Shown: positions 1 to 12,200 of the stretch, one piece after another | Layout of the letters: each line of letters starts with the position of its first letter | Position numbering within the stretch: position 1 is the stretch's first letter | From: Actinernus sp. WN-2022 | Lineage: Eukaryota; Cnidaria; Anthozoa; Actiniaria; Actinernidae | Assembly: GCA_030867875.1 (NCBI GenBank) | Contig: JAOWCC010000936.1 | Span: 77,285,032-77,349,031, forward strand | DNA: 64,000 nucleotides | Reading direction: 5' to 3' | Position numbers and translations under genes: made by a program | Notes under the pieces: model-generated | What the model was told of the DNA's origin: nothing | The model's input: only the letters and a program-made list of their open reading frames with translations | Database searches by the model: none

Positions 1-224
1 CATAACTCTTCAGATACCTTGGAAACATGTTAACATAAACTAACATTGTGATAGCAACCCGCGGTATATGATCAGGCGATCAGATCAACAGTTCGAACCC
101 GAAACTAGGATGAACAAATTGCATACAAGGAACCAGTCTGGGGAATATATGGTGGACTATTTAACGTCTTTACAACACTTCTAACAGGTCAAGAACTTCG
201 TTATACCAAATCTCAAAAACGATT

Positions 225-294
225 ATGCAGAACGTCTTCGTTTGGGGTTTTGTTGTAGCGTCTTTGGTATTTTCAACTGCAACTGCAAGCCTGA
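225..294 (+). CDS. Receptor exon 1: start codon and signal peptide
   Basis: ATG followed by a hydrophobic run (VFVWGFVVASLVF) and small residues before the likely cleavage site make a typical signal peptide. The exon ends at a strong GTAAGT donor in phase 1, and the split codon rejoins exon 2 as Ser. Confidence 0.75.
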
Positions 295-3200
295 GTAAGT
301 AATTGAGTGCCTCTGTTATTTGTATACCCGTTTCTTCACATCTGTGTTTATCAATATCTAAATATGTCTCTCGATCGTTCGAGATCTTAGTCCGGATTCT
401 GCACTTGAGATAGAAGGTTTTGTGGTAGCCTGAATAGGAGACGGCTGAAATTCAGGCTAGTTTTGTGGATATTTTGTGCAACAATTAATTGGTTCTACAC
501 TATTAATGATTGATTGTTCTGCATTAATCGAGTTTATATCGAACTTGGTCAAATTACAGCAGGAATTGTCTTGTCGTTGATAAAGAGCTTTTATAGATGT
601 TTGTTCGCACATATTATTAGATTCATAGGTTTCTGCCTTCCAGTGATTATAAGAAAAAAAATTAACAGACTGTATAATAGTTTTCTTGCCAAATGTTTTC
701 GCATTAATAGTTAATTCAGATGAAGCCTGTGAATACGGGCGCGAGCTTATTAGTTCTATAACAATATACCATGCAGCTGTCGAGCGCTAACCAGCTATTG
801 AATTGTTTCCTTTAAAGCCATATTTAAATAGCAATATTTTCACAAAACCTGTTTGAATGGATATAAGAACTTATGGAAAAAAGGTGATTTTTTGTGATTG
901 AGTTATACTAGGTATATTACATGTATAAATGGTAGATTTTAAAAGTTATTTATCACTAGTTTACATATAATTGTGGCAATTAAGACATCAGGAGAGCTAG
1001 CAAAAGGATTCAAGGCATCTACTCTATTTAACAATTAGATGGTGAGCTTGAGGTTTCTATCTGAGACATTATAAATTCACAAATACAATACATATACATA
1101 CATGACTATAGATTCATGATACCACAGACTGTATGTTTTTGCCTACTAAACTTAGCTAATGTAATACATCTACACAGGCTTCACTGTTGAACCATCTGAT
1201 GCCGTGGTCTCGATAGGACAGTCACTCACCCTCAACTGTCAAGCAACAGACAGTAGTGGTGGCACAGTCAGAATAAACTGGAAGAAGGATTCCCATTGGC
1301 TAGTGGATCCCACAAATAAGCCATGGAGACAACTTCATAATAATTCGCTGTATTATCAAAGTATTAGTGCACAGGATATAGGGGTGTTCAAGTGTGGTGC
1401 TATTGCTACCGGTAGTAACATTAAATACAGCAGAACTGCCAATGTACAACTAGCATGTAAGTATGAAATTGAAGCTAGCCAATTATCACATAGCAGTAAA
1501 TATGAGTTGATTGTTGAATACTATACTTGTAATATTAAGGAAGTCTAGCTTTTTAAATTTCCATTTTCAATTAAGATTGTTAGATAAAATAGTGTGTGTT
1601 TACATTATACAGTACATAACTGCAGGTTTCTAACTTGATGTAAAAACCTATTTTTCACTGTCAACAGATATCAGTGCAGTGTTCTCGTCATCGCCTATAA
1701 ACCGCACAAAAAGAGTTGGGAACTTAGAGACTCATTTCGCATGTGTTACTGGAGACAGCCTTCCATTTGCCACTGTGTACTGGGAAAAAGATGGCAAAAG
1801 ACTAACTGGATACCAGACAACATCAATGCTCATTTCAGGGCCAAACCCTAATGTTAAATGGACGTCATCAAGTCTGTCAGTCAGAAACATTAGTTTTGCA
1901 AGTGCTGGTTTCTATAGTTGTGTTGCTGTTAACCCATTATTGCCCAGTAAACCAAAGAAAAGTGATGCAGCCTACCTTCACATTCTGCGTAAGCATTAAA
2001 TTATTCCCTAAATCAGTTAAGTAGCTAGGACCTAGGTTATGTGAAAGCAGGGGCACAGGCAGGATTTTGCCAGGGGAGGGGGTCTGGACATGAGTGTCAG
2101 AGGCCCTTGCATCTAGGGTTGGGGGCAATTGATCACCCAGGAATTTTTGAAATTTTTGGTTTCGCTGGAACATAATTTTCTGCAATCTGAGGTAGGTTTT
2201 GTAGATGTTTTTGGCATTGTTTGATGCCTCTTCATTCCATTAAGTATACACATTTTTTTTTAACTTGGGGGGTACCCTAGGACCACCCGAGGTTTCCTCA
2301 CAAGAGTGGCTCGATCAAATGTGTATAAATATACAATAATGCCTATTGAGTCATCAACTCGATTTTGTATGAAAAGGTTGTTTAGATAACTAAATATATT
2401 TTAGCTTTTTCAAGGAAAAACATCATTGGGAAATAAAAATACCATTTTTATTAGGGTTATTAGTAAAAAGTGGCTGATGTACCAAAATATTATTTTTAAT
2501 TCACAGCTGCTTTCAATCGACCTCACTTCCAAGTGCAGCCATCAAATGCTATCATTGCCGAGCATCAGCCAGGCATCTTAAAGTGCATCATATTGGGTGT
2601 CCCCCCACCGCAGGTGTCCTGGACATTCAATGAAAAATCATTACAAAACACTACAGCAAGACACATGCTAAGTAATGGGACACTGTACTTTAAGTCAGCA
2701 AACAGATCAATGGCAGGAGGTTATGTGTGTAGTGGGACTAACAGTGCTGGATCTATAACGAGTTCACCTGTTTTCTTAGCCGTGGCATGTGAGTATGATA
2801 ATTTTATTCATGAATGAGGAAACTTGTGTACATGATGACTTCATTGTGCAGTTGAATATTACGTCCTATGCTAAGTAGCAACTTGCAAATGTTATAATTC
2901 AATCGTTATTGAATTATGTCAAGCTGAAAATCATGTTAAAATATTGACACCCTGGGAATTGCATGTGCTGAGCTGCTTCTATGCATATTGGCATGCGTAT
3001 ATATTGATCATTTTACACACAAAAAGAAAACATTTTGGAGTGCAGAAATATAGTGTATTTTAATCAGTACTGCAGTGGTGCTGGATACAGTTTTGTTAAA
3101 AAAATGGAAAATACTGGAATGGAATCTGTGAAACATACTGAGTTTAATATTAACATAAGTCAGTAAATGGCCTCAGATATAAAAATAAAGTATTGTTGAT

Positions 3201-6200
3201 TATCTGTTTGTTTGTTTGATTGAGGTTTTTGTTTCAATAGCTAGAATTTTATGAGCTATCAAGTAAACAACATTTATCCACACAAAAGTAGCCATATTTT
3301 GTAGAGCGTACTTCGTATGAGTGGGTAGGTTTTGGCAATGACTTAAACTAAGAAACAGTTCGAGTTGTACGATAGACTCCCGCGTTACCTCCAACTACCA
3401 GGGGAAATAAGAAATAGTTCGAGTTGTAGTACGATAGACTCCCGCGTTACCTCCAACTACCAGGGGAAATAAGAAATAGTTCGAGTTGTAGTACGATAGA
3501 CTCCGGTGTTACCTCCAACTCCCAGGGGAAATAAGAAATAGTTCGAGTTGTAGTACGATAGACTCCCGCGTTACCTTCAACTCCCAAGGGAAATAAGAAA
3601 TAGTTCGAGTTGTAGTACGATAGACTCCCGCGTTACCTCCAACTACCAGGGGAAATAAGAAATAAGAAACAGTTCGAGTTGTAGTACAATAGACTCCCGC
3701 GTTACCTCCAACTACCAGGGGAAATAAGAAATGGTTCGAGTTGTACGGTGGACTACCGCGTTACCTCCAACTCCCAGGGGAAATAAGAAATGGTTCGAGT
3801 TAGGGGGAGTTGAAGTATATCGAATGTGGCATAAAATACGCTGAGAACATAGTTTCTGCGCAGTTAAACTTCTGTCATGTCAGAGTATTATTTTGCTAGA
3901 GTGGATATCGTATGAGTGGGCAAGTTACGGTAATGACTGACGTCACAGTTGGCTTCCCTATTGTTTTTGTCTTTCTGAACCAATCAAATTACAGAGTTAC
4001 GGTACAGTAAGTTAAAGTACGGTAAGGGTACGGACATTTCGTATTTTTGCCCCACTCATACGAAATCTGCTCTATACAGACTGAGATACTTGTAACTCCA
4101 GTACTTTTGTAACACGTACGTTTCTTTTTTTTTTCAGACTTTGATTTTGTATTTTTCAAACACCCATCCAGCAAGAACGTATCAGAAGGAAGGACAGTTA
4201 GTCTGCGCTGTGAGCCTCCCATCAGCTACCCTGTAGATGTTACTATAACTTGGTATAAGAGCTACCAGCCTGTCCAGGCAGGATCTGGAATCACCATTAG
4301 CAGCCATGGAACCCTGACATTCACTGCTATCAGGAAGGCCGATGAAGGACAGTACTTCTGTAATGGTTTTAATAAGGTTCTCAAAGCTTCGAGGACATCG
4401 GAAGTTGCAAAAATCACTGTCTGGGGTAGGTAAAGATAATTGAGTAACATGCGCAGTGTATCTCTACCACTTATTGATTCATGTGTGATCTTCATCACCC
4501 TTTTTAATAGAGCAGACTTTGTTACGACAATGATGAATGTCGTGACATTGAAATGGTTTCCCAAAAGATGATTTGTTTCTCCTGATCCAATCAAATCACA
4601 GAGTTACGGTACGGAAAAATTACAGTTCGGTAATATAACGGTAAGGTAACTAGATCAGATTTCGTATGGGTGTGACAAACAACAGCAATCACTACGGCAC
4701 GGTTACTGTACGGCATGCCTCGACATTGAAATGGTCTCCCACTTGTTTTTGTCCTGCTGATCCAATCAAATTACAGAGTTACGGCACGGTTACGGTAAGG
4801 CTACGGACATGCCGTCGTTTGTCTCCCACTCATACGAGATCTGCTTTATAACTTCTTTTCTCACTTATACGGAATCTGCTATATAATAAGCATCGCCAAA
4901 CGAAGAGAGAGCCTTCCAAATGTCGAACCAGCTGACCGTTGAAGAAACGAAGCCAAGAAGAAAGACACCCAACAGAAGTTGGGACGGGATGTGTTTTCCT
5001 AAACAGCCCGCGCCGTAACGTGAAAATCAAAAAGCGTCCAAGATTCGCACGACAAGACTGACTTTGCATGGAGTGAAAAATGAAACGAAAATAAGATTTG
5101 CTCTCGCTACCACAGGGAGCCCAGGCTCACAACATGAAGACAATATAAGGATTTGTATGAAACTTTATCGCTAGTATATATAGCTAGTATATATAGCTGA
5201 TGGAAAATGATAATAAACATCCATTAAAGTTTACATACCACATCAAATGTTGTCCTGCTGTCGTTTCTTGTCTGTCTTGGAGCCTTCAAGCCGCATTTCA
5301 GCGAGAAATTGTTTTTTAGTTCACCTCTACCTGAAAAATCACAAGGGTGCACACTCGTACACTCGACAGGCCGACGAAAAAAACACCATAAATCAGCTTT
5401 AACGGATCCCAGTCGCTCAAAAACCTCACTCGAGTGTAGATCGAAGATTACTTTTCCCAGGTAGCGTGCTTTCCCTCCCTAGCGTTTCTTCATCGCTCCA
5501 AGAAGACGGAAATATTATCACAAAGTTTCAACTTTTTGCTACCAAGTATGCTTGTGCGCTCAAGTCAAGACACACAACCGCCATCATAGCATGTAACCGA
5601 GCCTTTCATGAACAACGCACGCTATGATTGTTACATAGTCGTCATGGAAATGAGACTCGATTCTCCCGTCGGGGAAGGTAACGAACGCAACAGTCGTTAC
5701 AAGACTCAACTCGCCCGGGTGGCCAAAGGACACTTTGCAAAACTCCCGCCAATCAGAAACAGCCGACATTTGTTTACAAATTTCAAACGGCGCGGAGGAA
5801 AAATGTCCGCGAAGGGTCCAACTTTTTCTTTCTTTGTAACGACTGTTGCGGCTTGAAGGCTCCAAGACAGACAAGAAACGACAGCTGGACAACATTTGAT
5901 GTGGTATGTAAACTTTAATGGATGTTCATTATCATTTTCCATCAGCTATATATATATATATACTAGCGATAAAGTTTCATACAAATCCTTATATTGTCTT
6001 CATGTTGTTAGCCTGGGCTCCCTTGTGTCGCTACTGAGCGATCCCGCACGGGTCTCAAAACCATGACCCTATATTTCAGACCAATTGCTGGCTTTCACTC
6101 AATCCCCAGAGATTCCAATGACAAAGGGCATGGCGGCCATGTTGGTGTACCTAACAAAAGAAGCTAACGAGGAATCTATTGTTAAAGCCGGGTACACCAA

Positions 6201-9200
6201 CATGGCGGCCATGACGTCACGTGAAATCCAGCAATATCAGGAGCCATTACCAGGAGCGTCCATATATAGTATAAAGAATGTGATATAAAGTGGTAAGCTG
6301 TAGTGCTAAGTGTGCACGCCCTACGAGGGAAAGAGAAAAAATCTCTGACCCAAGTGGGACTCGAACCCAACGATCTCCAGGTTACATGTCTGGCGCTCTA
6401 CCAACTGAGCTATCAAGTCAGATGAGAGCAATCGTGGGTATTGGTGCGTTATATGGGGTCACGGCGATTATATATGTATATGTAGTTATGATATTGAATC
6501 ATGTTTGCCGCGTAGCACTAGTAAGTGTAAATAATGTGATATAAAGTGGTAAGCTGTAGTGCTAAGTGTGCACGCCCTACGAGGGAAAGAGAAAAAATCT
6601 CTGACCCAAGTGGGACTCGAACCCAACGACCTCCAGGTTACATGTCTGGCGCTCTACCAACTGGGCTATCAAGTCAGATGAGAGCAATCGTGGGTATTGG
6701 TGCGCTATATGGGGTCACGGCGATTATATATGTATATGTAGTTATGATATTGAATCATGTTTGCCGCGTAGCACTAGTAAGTGTAAAGAATGTGATATAA
6801 AGTGGTAAGCTGTAGTGCTAAGTGTGCACGCCCTACGAGGGAAAGAGAAAAAATCTCTGACCCAAGTGGGACTTGAACCCAACGACCTCCAGGTTACATG
6901 TCTGGCGCTCTACCAACTGGGCTATCAAGTCAGATGAGAGCAATCGTGGGTATTGGTGCGCTATATGGGGTCACGGCGATTATATATGTATATGTAGTTA
7001 TGATATTGAATCATGTTTGCCGCGTAGCACTAGTAAGTGTAAAGAATGTGATATAAAGTGGTAAGCTGTAGTGCTAAGTGTGCATATATAGTATACCCGT
7101 GAGTCAGCGTATGACCGGTTTGAGCTATTTTTAGAACATGTTTCCCGGGTAACTGCCTTCTGACTCTGCTGCGATCGTGCATATGCTTGCCGTTATTATC
7201 GAGATTAAGAATGATCTATTGTTCTTTGAGGTGATTTTGCTAACGCTGCATTGTCCTGACTATGGTTTGATTGGATTCCCAAAGTGTGGGCACGTGAACT
7301 CCCGTGAGATCTGTTCTAAATATAGCTCAAACCGGTCATACGCTGACTCACAGACCAAGTATGGGAGATGGACGCTCCTGGCAATGGGCTCCTGACAATA
7401 TATATATTTTTTCATAATCTTTTTCAGACTTGACCCCGAACATTTGTACTTTATTTCAAGGCTTCCCAGCATGCACTGGTTCCCATTTGCGCAATGCCAC
7501 TTAAAGCGACCTTTAACCGCGTGATCTATTCCAATGACATTTTCCACCGTGGTTTGTTTTCTTTCTCAATCTATTTTGATCAATGTCAAAATAGCGAGAA
7601 ATAAATAAATATGTGCGGTCTCATACTTCCATGTCCAAATCATACTCTATTCCAGACTAAAAAGGCAAAATGTATAACCCTATTCCAGACTAAAACAGCT
7701 CTAACGTTATACCCTATTAGGGCGACACATTCCCGTATAGCTTATACATAGGAGTACCCACACGCCTTTTTGTGCGAGCTTGAAGTGTTCTACGTATTAT
7801 CCATATTTATCTCCTTTTTTATAAAAAAATGTATTCGGCAGCCCAGAATGCATTTTTACATTATTTTATAACATCTTTTTTGTGCTGCAATAAAAATAAT
7901 TCCATATGGTTAAGCTATCCTTAGTCACTATTATTATGGTAAGCCAGTTATGTCAACAAGCATCACCGGCGTAATTCTCCTCCAATTTTTTTTCCAGTTC
8001 TTCCAACTTTCCAAGTGCGTCCTCAGAATCAAACTGTTATACAGTACCAGTCTCTTCTCCTCGACTGCCGAGCCACAGGGTACCCAATTCCAACTGTGGC
8101 GTGGCTTAAAGAAAGTAAAGCCGTAAATACCAGTCACGTGATTACCCACACCAATGGTAGTTTGACTATACTGCGGGCAGTATACACAGGGAAATACTCT
8201 TGTGTTGCTACCAATGTTGCTGGAAGCACATCTGCCACTGCTGTGGTTACTGTTCATGGTATGTAAAGTAGGCCTAGTTGCAACGGTCCATATATTGTAT
8301 ATTTAAATACGTCAATGAGCCCTCAAGTTATTGTGCCTCATTTGCTTTGCGAGAAGCTTGTGAAATGTTTGACAGGGAAATGTCATGGAAAAGTCATGTG
8401 GAATTTACGAAAATGACATTAGGTGATGGAAAAGTAATGGTATTTCGGATTTATGCCCAAATTGTTTTTTAGCTGATGATTGGAAAGAAGAAATGTTTAG
8501 GAACGTACATGTATGGCTGGCCCGCTTCGGCTGCAAGGGTCATGGAATCTTATTTTTAGTCATTGAAAAGTCATGGAAACATCATAGAATTTTGTTCCCA
8601 AGTTTCTGTGCGAACCTTGTTTGTTGTGGTCTATTTCATACCTCCAAGACCTAATTTCTAAAGTTCTAACGCGCGCGTTTCTTATCATAAAGTCATTGTA
8701 CACCGACTGAATTCATATGGCGGGCGCGCGGAAAACGACGTCTGGGTTGAGTTATCGAGTTGTCGAAGCATTTTAGTATAATAAACAGCGAGAAAATATT
8801 CTGATCTAAGACCCTCGCTCTGATGCATTTTATATGAATTCGGTGTATTGTTTCAAAGACCCTCTATCCGAGCCAATCATTATTTGCTTACTGCATCAGT
8901 TTCGAAATCATGCAGTTGTTTGCGTAGCCTAATAGTCCTAATACAATCGCAAGTAACAGCCAATGAGAGCGCACGTACTATTGAATCTGTTTAAAAAACA
9001 ATACAATCGCAGGTAAAAGACAATGAGAGCGCACGTACCATTGAATCTGTTTACGTAACCAAATGCAATCGCAGCCAATGAGAGTGCTCGTATACCATTG
9101 AATCTGTTTATACGTAACCTATTACAATCGCAAGTAACAGCCAATCATAACGCACGTACCATTGAACATGTATACCGGCGTAACGTTATTACACGTGATA

Positions 9201-12200
9201 ACAGCTGATCGTTGCATTATTCTCGTTACCAGTCCCACCAACTGTTTCCCGTTCTCCTGTCAATGCTACCCGTATCGTTGGCGAGTCTCAAACCTTCGAG
9301 TGTACATTCCAAGGATTTCCTCTCCCCAGTATCGACTGGTATCACAACGGTTCACCCACCCTCCTAGTGCCACCCAACTACGTCATCACAGGATCAACAC
9401 TCAAGATCAAGGCAGTGGTAAAAAAAGACGAGGGGACCTATGTCTGTAAGGGGCGCAATCAAGCTGGCGTGGCGGCAGCCTCCGCTTATCTTTATATTAA
9501 AGGTGACGTATGGTTTTAGAATGGATTTTGTCTGAGAGCGAATAGCTGCAGACCCGAAAAGGCGGGGGGTTTCTTCAAGTTAAAAAGGGTTGGGGTGACC
9601 GTCGGAAAACCTCGAAAAATACCCTAAAAAATACCAAACCGTGAAAACTTTCCGAACCGTAAAATATGATTCATGGTCTAAAAATCACCCTAAAAATGGA
9701 TTTCGCTTGACCAACCCCTAAAAAATACAGGATCGCCGATTTCAAACCCTAAAAAATACGACGGTCACCCCTTCCAGTCGAATATAGGAAGACCCCCCCC
9801 CCCCCCCCTCCCCCGGGCTGCAGACCTTAACACAGCGATGTTCACTGCCACGTCATCCATTGTCATTAATGCGGTCCAACCAGACATCCATTGGTTCCTG
9901 ATACAAAGCGCGCGTTCTTTTGAAATCATGGTTGGATATTGGCATTACAATTGCAATCAGTTTTTGTAGTAAAACATGAAACATCGCTATAGCACTGAAA
10001 AAGCTTCTAGGATTTTAACCAATTGGTACGGCAACGGCGCATTTACGGTAGGTCTAGCCGTACTTGTTCTTCATAAACATACAGATTCTGCTGTAGATAG
10101 CGTGTACACGTAATTGAAAAAGGTTGTCGGGTAAAAAGTATAAATCATAACTACACGACCCAATGGTTTTCTGGGAAGTGGGTAAACTTATTTGCATTCT
10201 CAGAGACCGTGTGGATTATAATAATACAACACGCCAAAATCATACTCTGAAGATTTGCGTTTGAGAGCTGTATGCCTTCATTATTTCAATGGTTATGATA
10301 TTGAAGAGACTGCGTGTTTCGGCTGGCAATGTCTACACGCTCTGTAGAGAGATTTTGTGAAAACATATTCGTACACGCGGGTGAGGTAAGCGCTAAGCGA
10401 ACAGGAAGAAAAGACGGACTCAACGACTCGGATATGCAAATTGTTGAAGCGCGAAATACAAATATTTGAAAGCACATGCATTTTTGTTTCAAAAGAATAT
10501 CAAAATTTGAATATTAACAAGCTCGCCAGTGCCGTCTTCCCAGAAAACCATTGGGTCGTATCGTTTATGATTTATACTTTTTACTCCCCAACCTTTTTCA
10601 ATTAGGTGTAGACGAATGAAAGCCTCCTGCTCGCATCGTTTAGAAAGAGTTCGTACGACATATAGCAATAGTTATTTCTAGTTTTGTATGACGAAGCTAG
10701 GTTCAAATTAAAGTTAACATTTTCAATTAGTGTTTGCCGCCTAAGAACGTAATTAACAAGGGAAACCCGCTCAACTTCTTGCTACGCCATCATTGGAAAA
10801 TTAGGCCCACCCCCTTTTGATTTTTGATTATTATGTGACATTTTTAGATATTTTCTCTTACATGTCTGTTTCAGTTCCAGTCTCCTTGGACGCTGGCCCA
10901 GTCAACATTACCGTTAACGCGTCATCGTCAGCCTCGTTTCAGTGCTCAGCATCCGGGGACCCTAAGCCGTCTGTCACGTGGTTCAAGGGCCACCTTGTAT
11001 TGACTCATGGCGGTCGAATTGTGATTGGAGAGAATACTCTAACTGTTCTACAGACCAAGGCCTCGGACAGCGGCGAATACCGCTGTAATGTCACCAATGG
11101 ACTCGCCACGCACATTGGTAGCGCTCATCTTACCGTACAAGGTTGGTAAGCGGCTGTGTTAAGGGCGCTAGAACACTCGGGGGGAGGAGGGGGGGACTCT
11201 ACTAAACTTTGTGTAGAGGGTGCCGCTGAGGCTCTCAAACCCTGACCCTGTTTAGAAAATTCCATACCCTATTCGAACGAAAATACGGCATGTCCCGAAG
11301 CCTTACCTAAGACTTGGAGCCAAGTACTTTACCCTGTTTAACAATACAGATACTCAAGTCGATTAATTACAAATATTTAAAATGATAAAATCAATACCCT
11401 AATCAAGATTTCTAAATGATGAATAGTGTATTCGTATTTTGATAACCCTGTTCATGACGCTGCATAGTGAAATTGTATACCCTGTCAGACGACATGAAAA
11501 CCATACCCTATCCAGCGGCACGTCCCCGTATAGGCTATACGTATAGGGAGTACCCTGACCCCCCTCCCCCCTTCCAGGCTATAACACCGGAAGGTTTCTG
11601 AGCTTTTGTCAAAACTGGGACAAATGGCTCCTGGCTTGATCTAGTATCCTGTGTTTTAAGAAGTCTTCAACAATATATATTAACATGTTCAAGGTGTAAT
11701 CGTAATCCATTTAATTTCCATCCTTGCCTTTTGATTGATGAATTTGATTTGTAAAGTATCTGTAAACAAAACTACAAATGAGATAAAAGTCACCAAAATT
11801 AAATGAACACTTAAATAAAGAGACACTTTCAACCCCCAAATGGTCAACTTTCTCAAGACGAAATACAAATAACTACTCAGATTATCAGAGTATGCTTTTC
11901 AGATATACTGGAGACAAATTGAGACAATTTTGATGAAGGATGGCAAAGATTTGAGGCAACTTGAAATCGGTTTACTGTAACCGAAATCAAGTTTCTGGAA
12001 TAAACTCTGTATTTCTAACGGGACCTGAAACAAGCTGATCAAAGTCAGAATCCGGCTGTGCGGATGTAAAGCTTTAGTTATCCACTTTAATCTCGATAAA
12101 ATTTGAGCATATCAGGACATTCACATGGCATTTCTCTTCTATCTCATGGGTTATTTTTCTAATTTTGTTTTAAAGAAACTCGACGTTCAATTTGATTGAG

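Larger units (their letters stand above)
6273..7082. repeat. Tandem trimer of a 256-bp tRNA-like unit
   Basis: Three near-identical 256-bp units plus a 42-bp repeat of the unit's start are flanked by the 12-bp direct repeat CATATATAGTAT (6261-6272 and 7083-7094). Each unit carries a tRNA-like sequence on the minus strand followed by a T6 run. The units differ at only a few positions. Confidence 0.9.
6238..7394. mobile_element. Small DNA transposon (CAGGAGCCCAT family), split by a tRNA-like array
   Basis: The left end CAGGAGCCATTACCAGGAGC and right end GCTCCTGGCAATGGGCTCCTG are inverted copies; flanks GCAATAT and ACAATAT suggest a 7-bp target duplication. Inner inverted repeats (GAGTCAGCGTATGACCGGTT at about 7102 and its complement at about 7330) belong to the same element. 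Without the 810-bp insert it would be about 335 bp, like the copies at 37906 and 40660. Confidence 0.82.

Noticed and set aside
5584..5942. Overlapping open frames on both strands
   Set aside because: They fall within the fold-back element and lack protein-like character.
8938..9144. Repeated NRFNGTCAL peptide on the minus strand
   Set aside because: It is the translation of the 60-bp tandem repeat next to exon 7.
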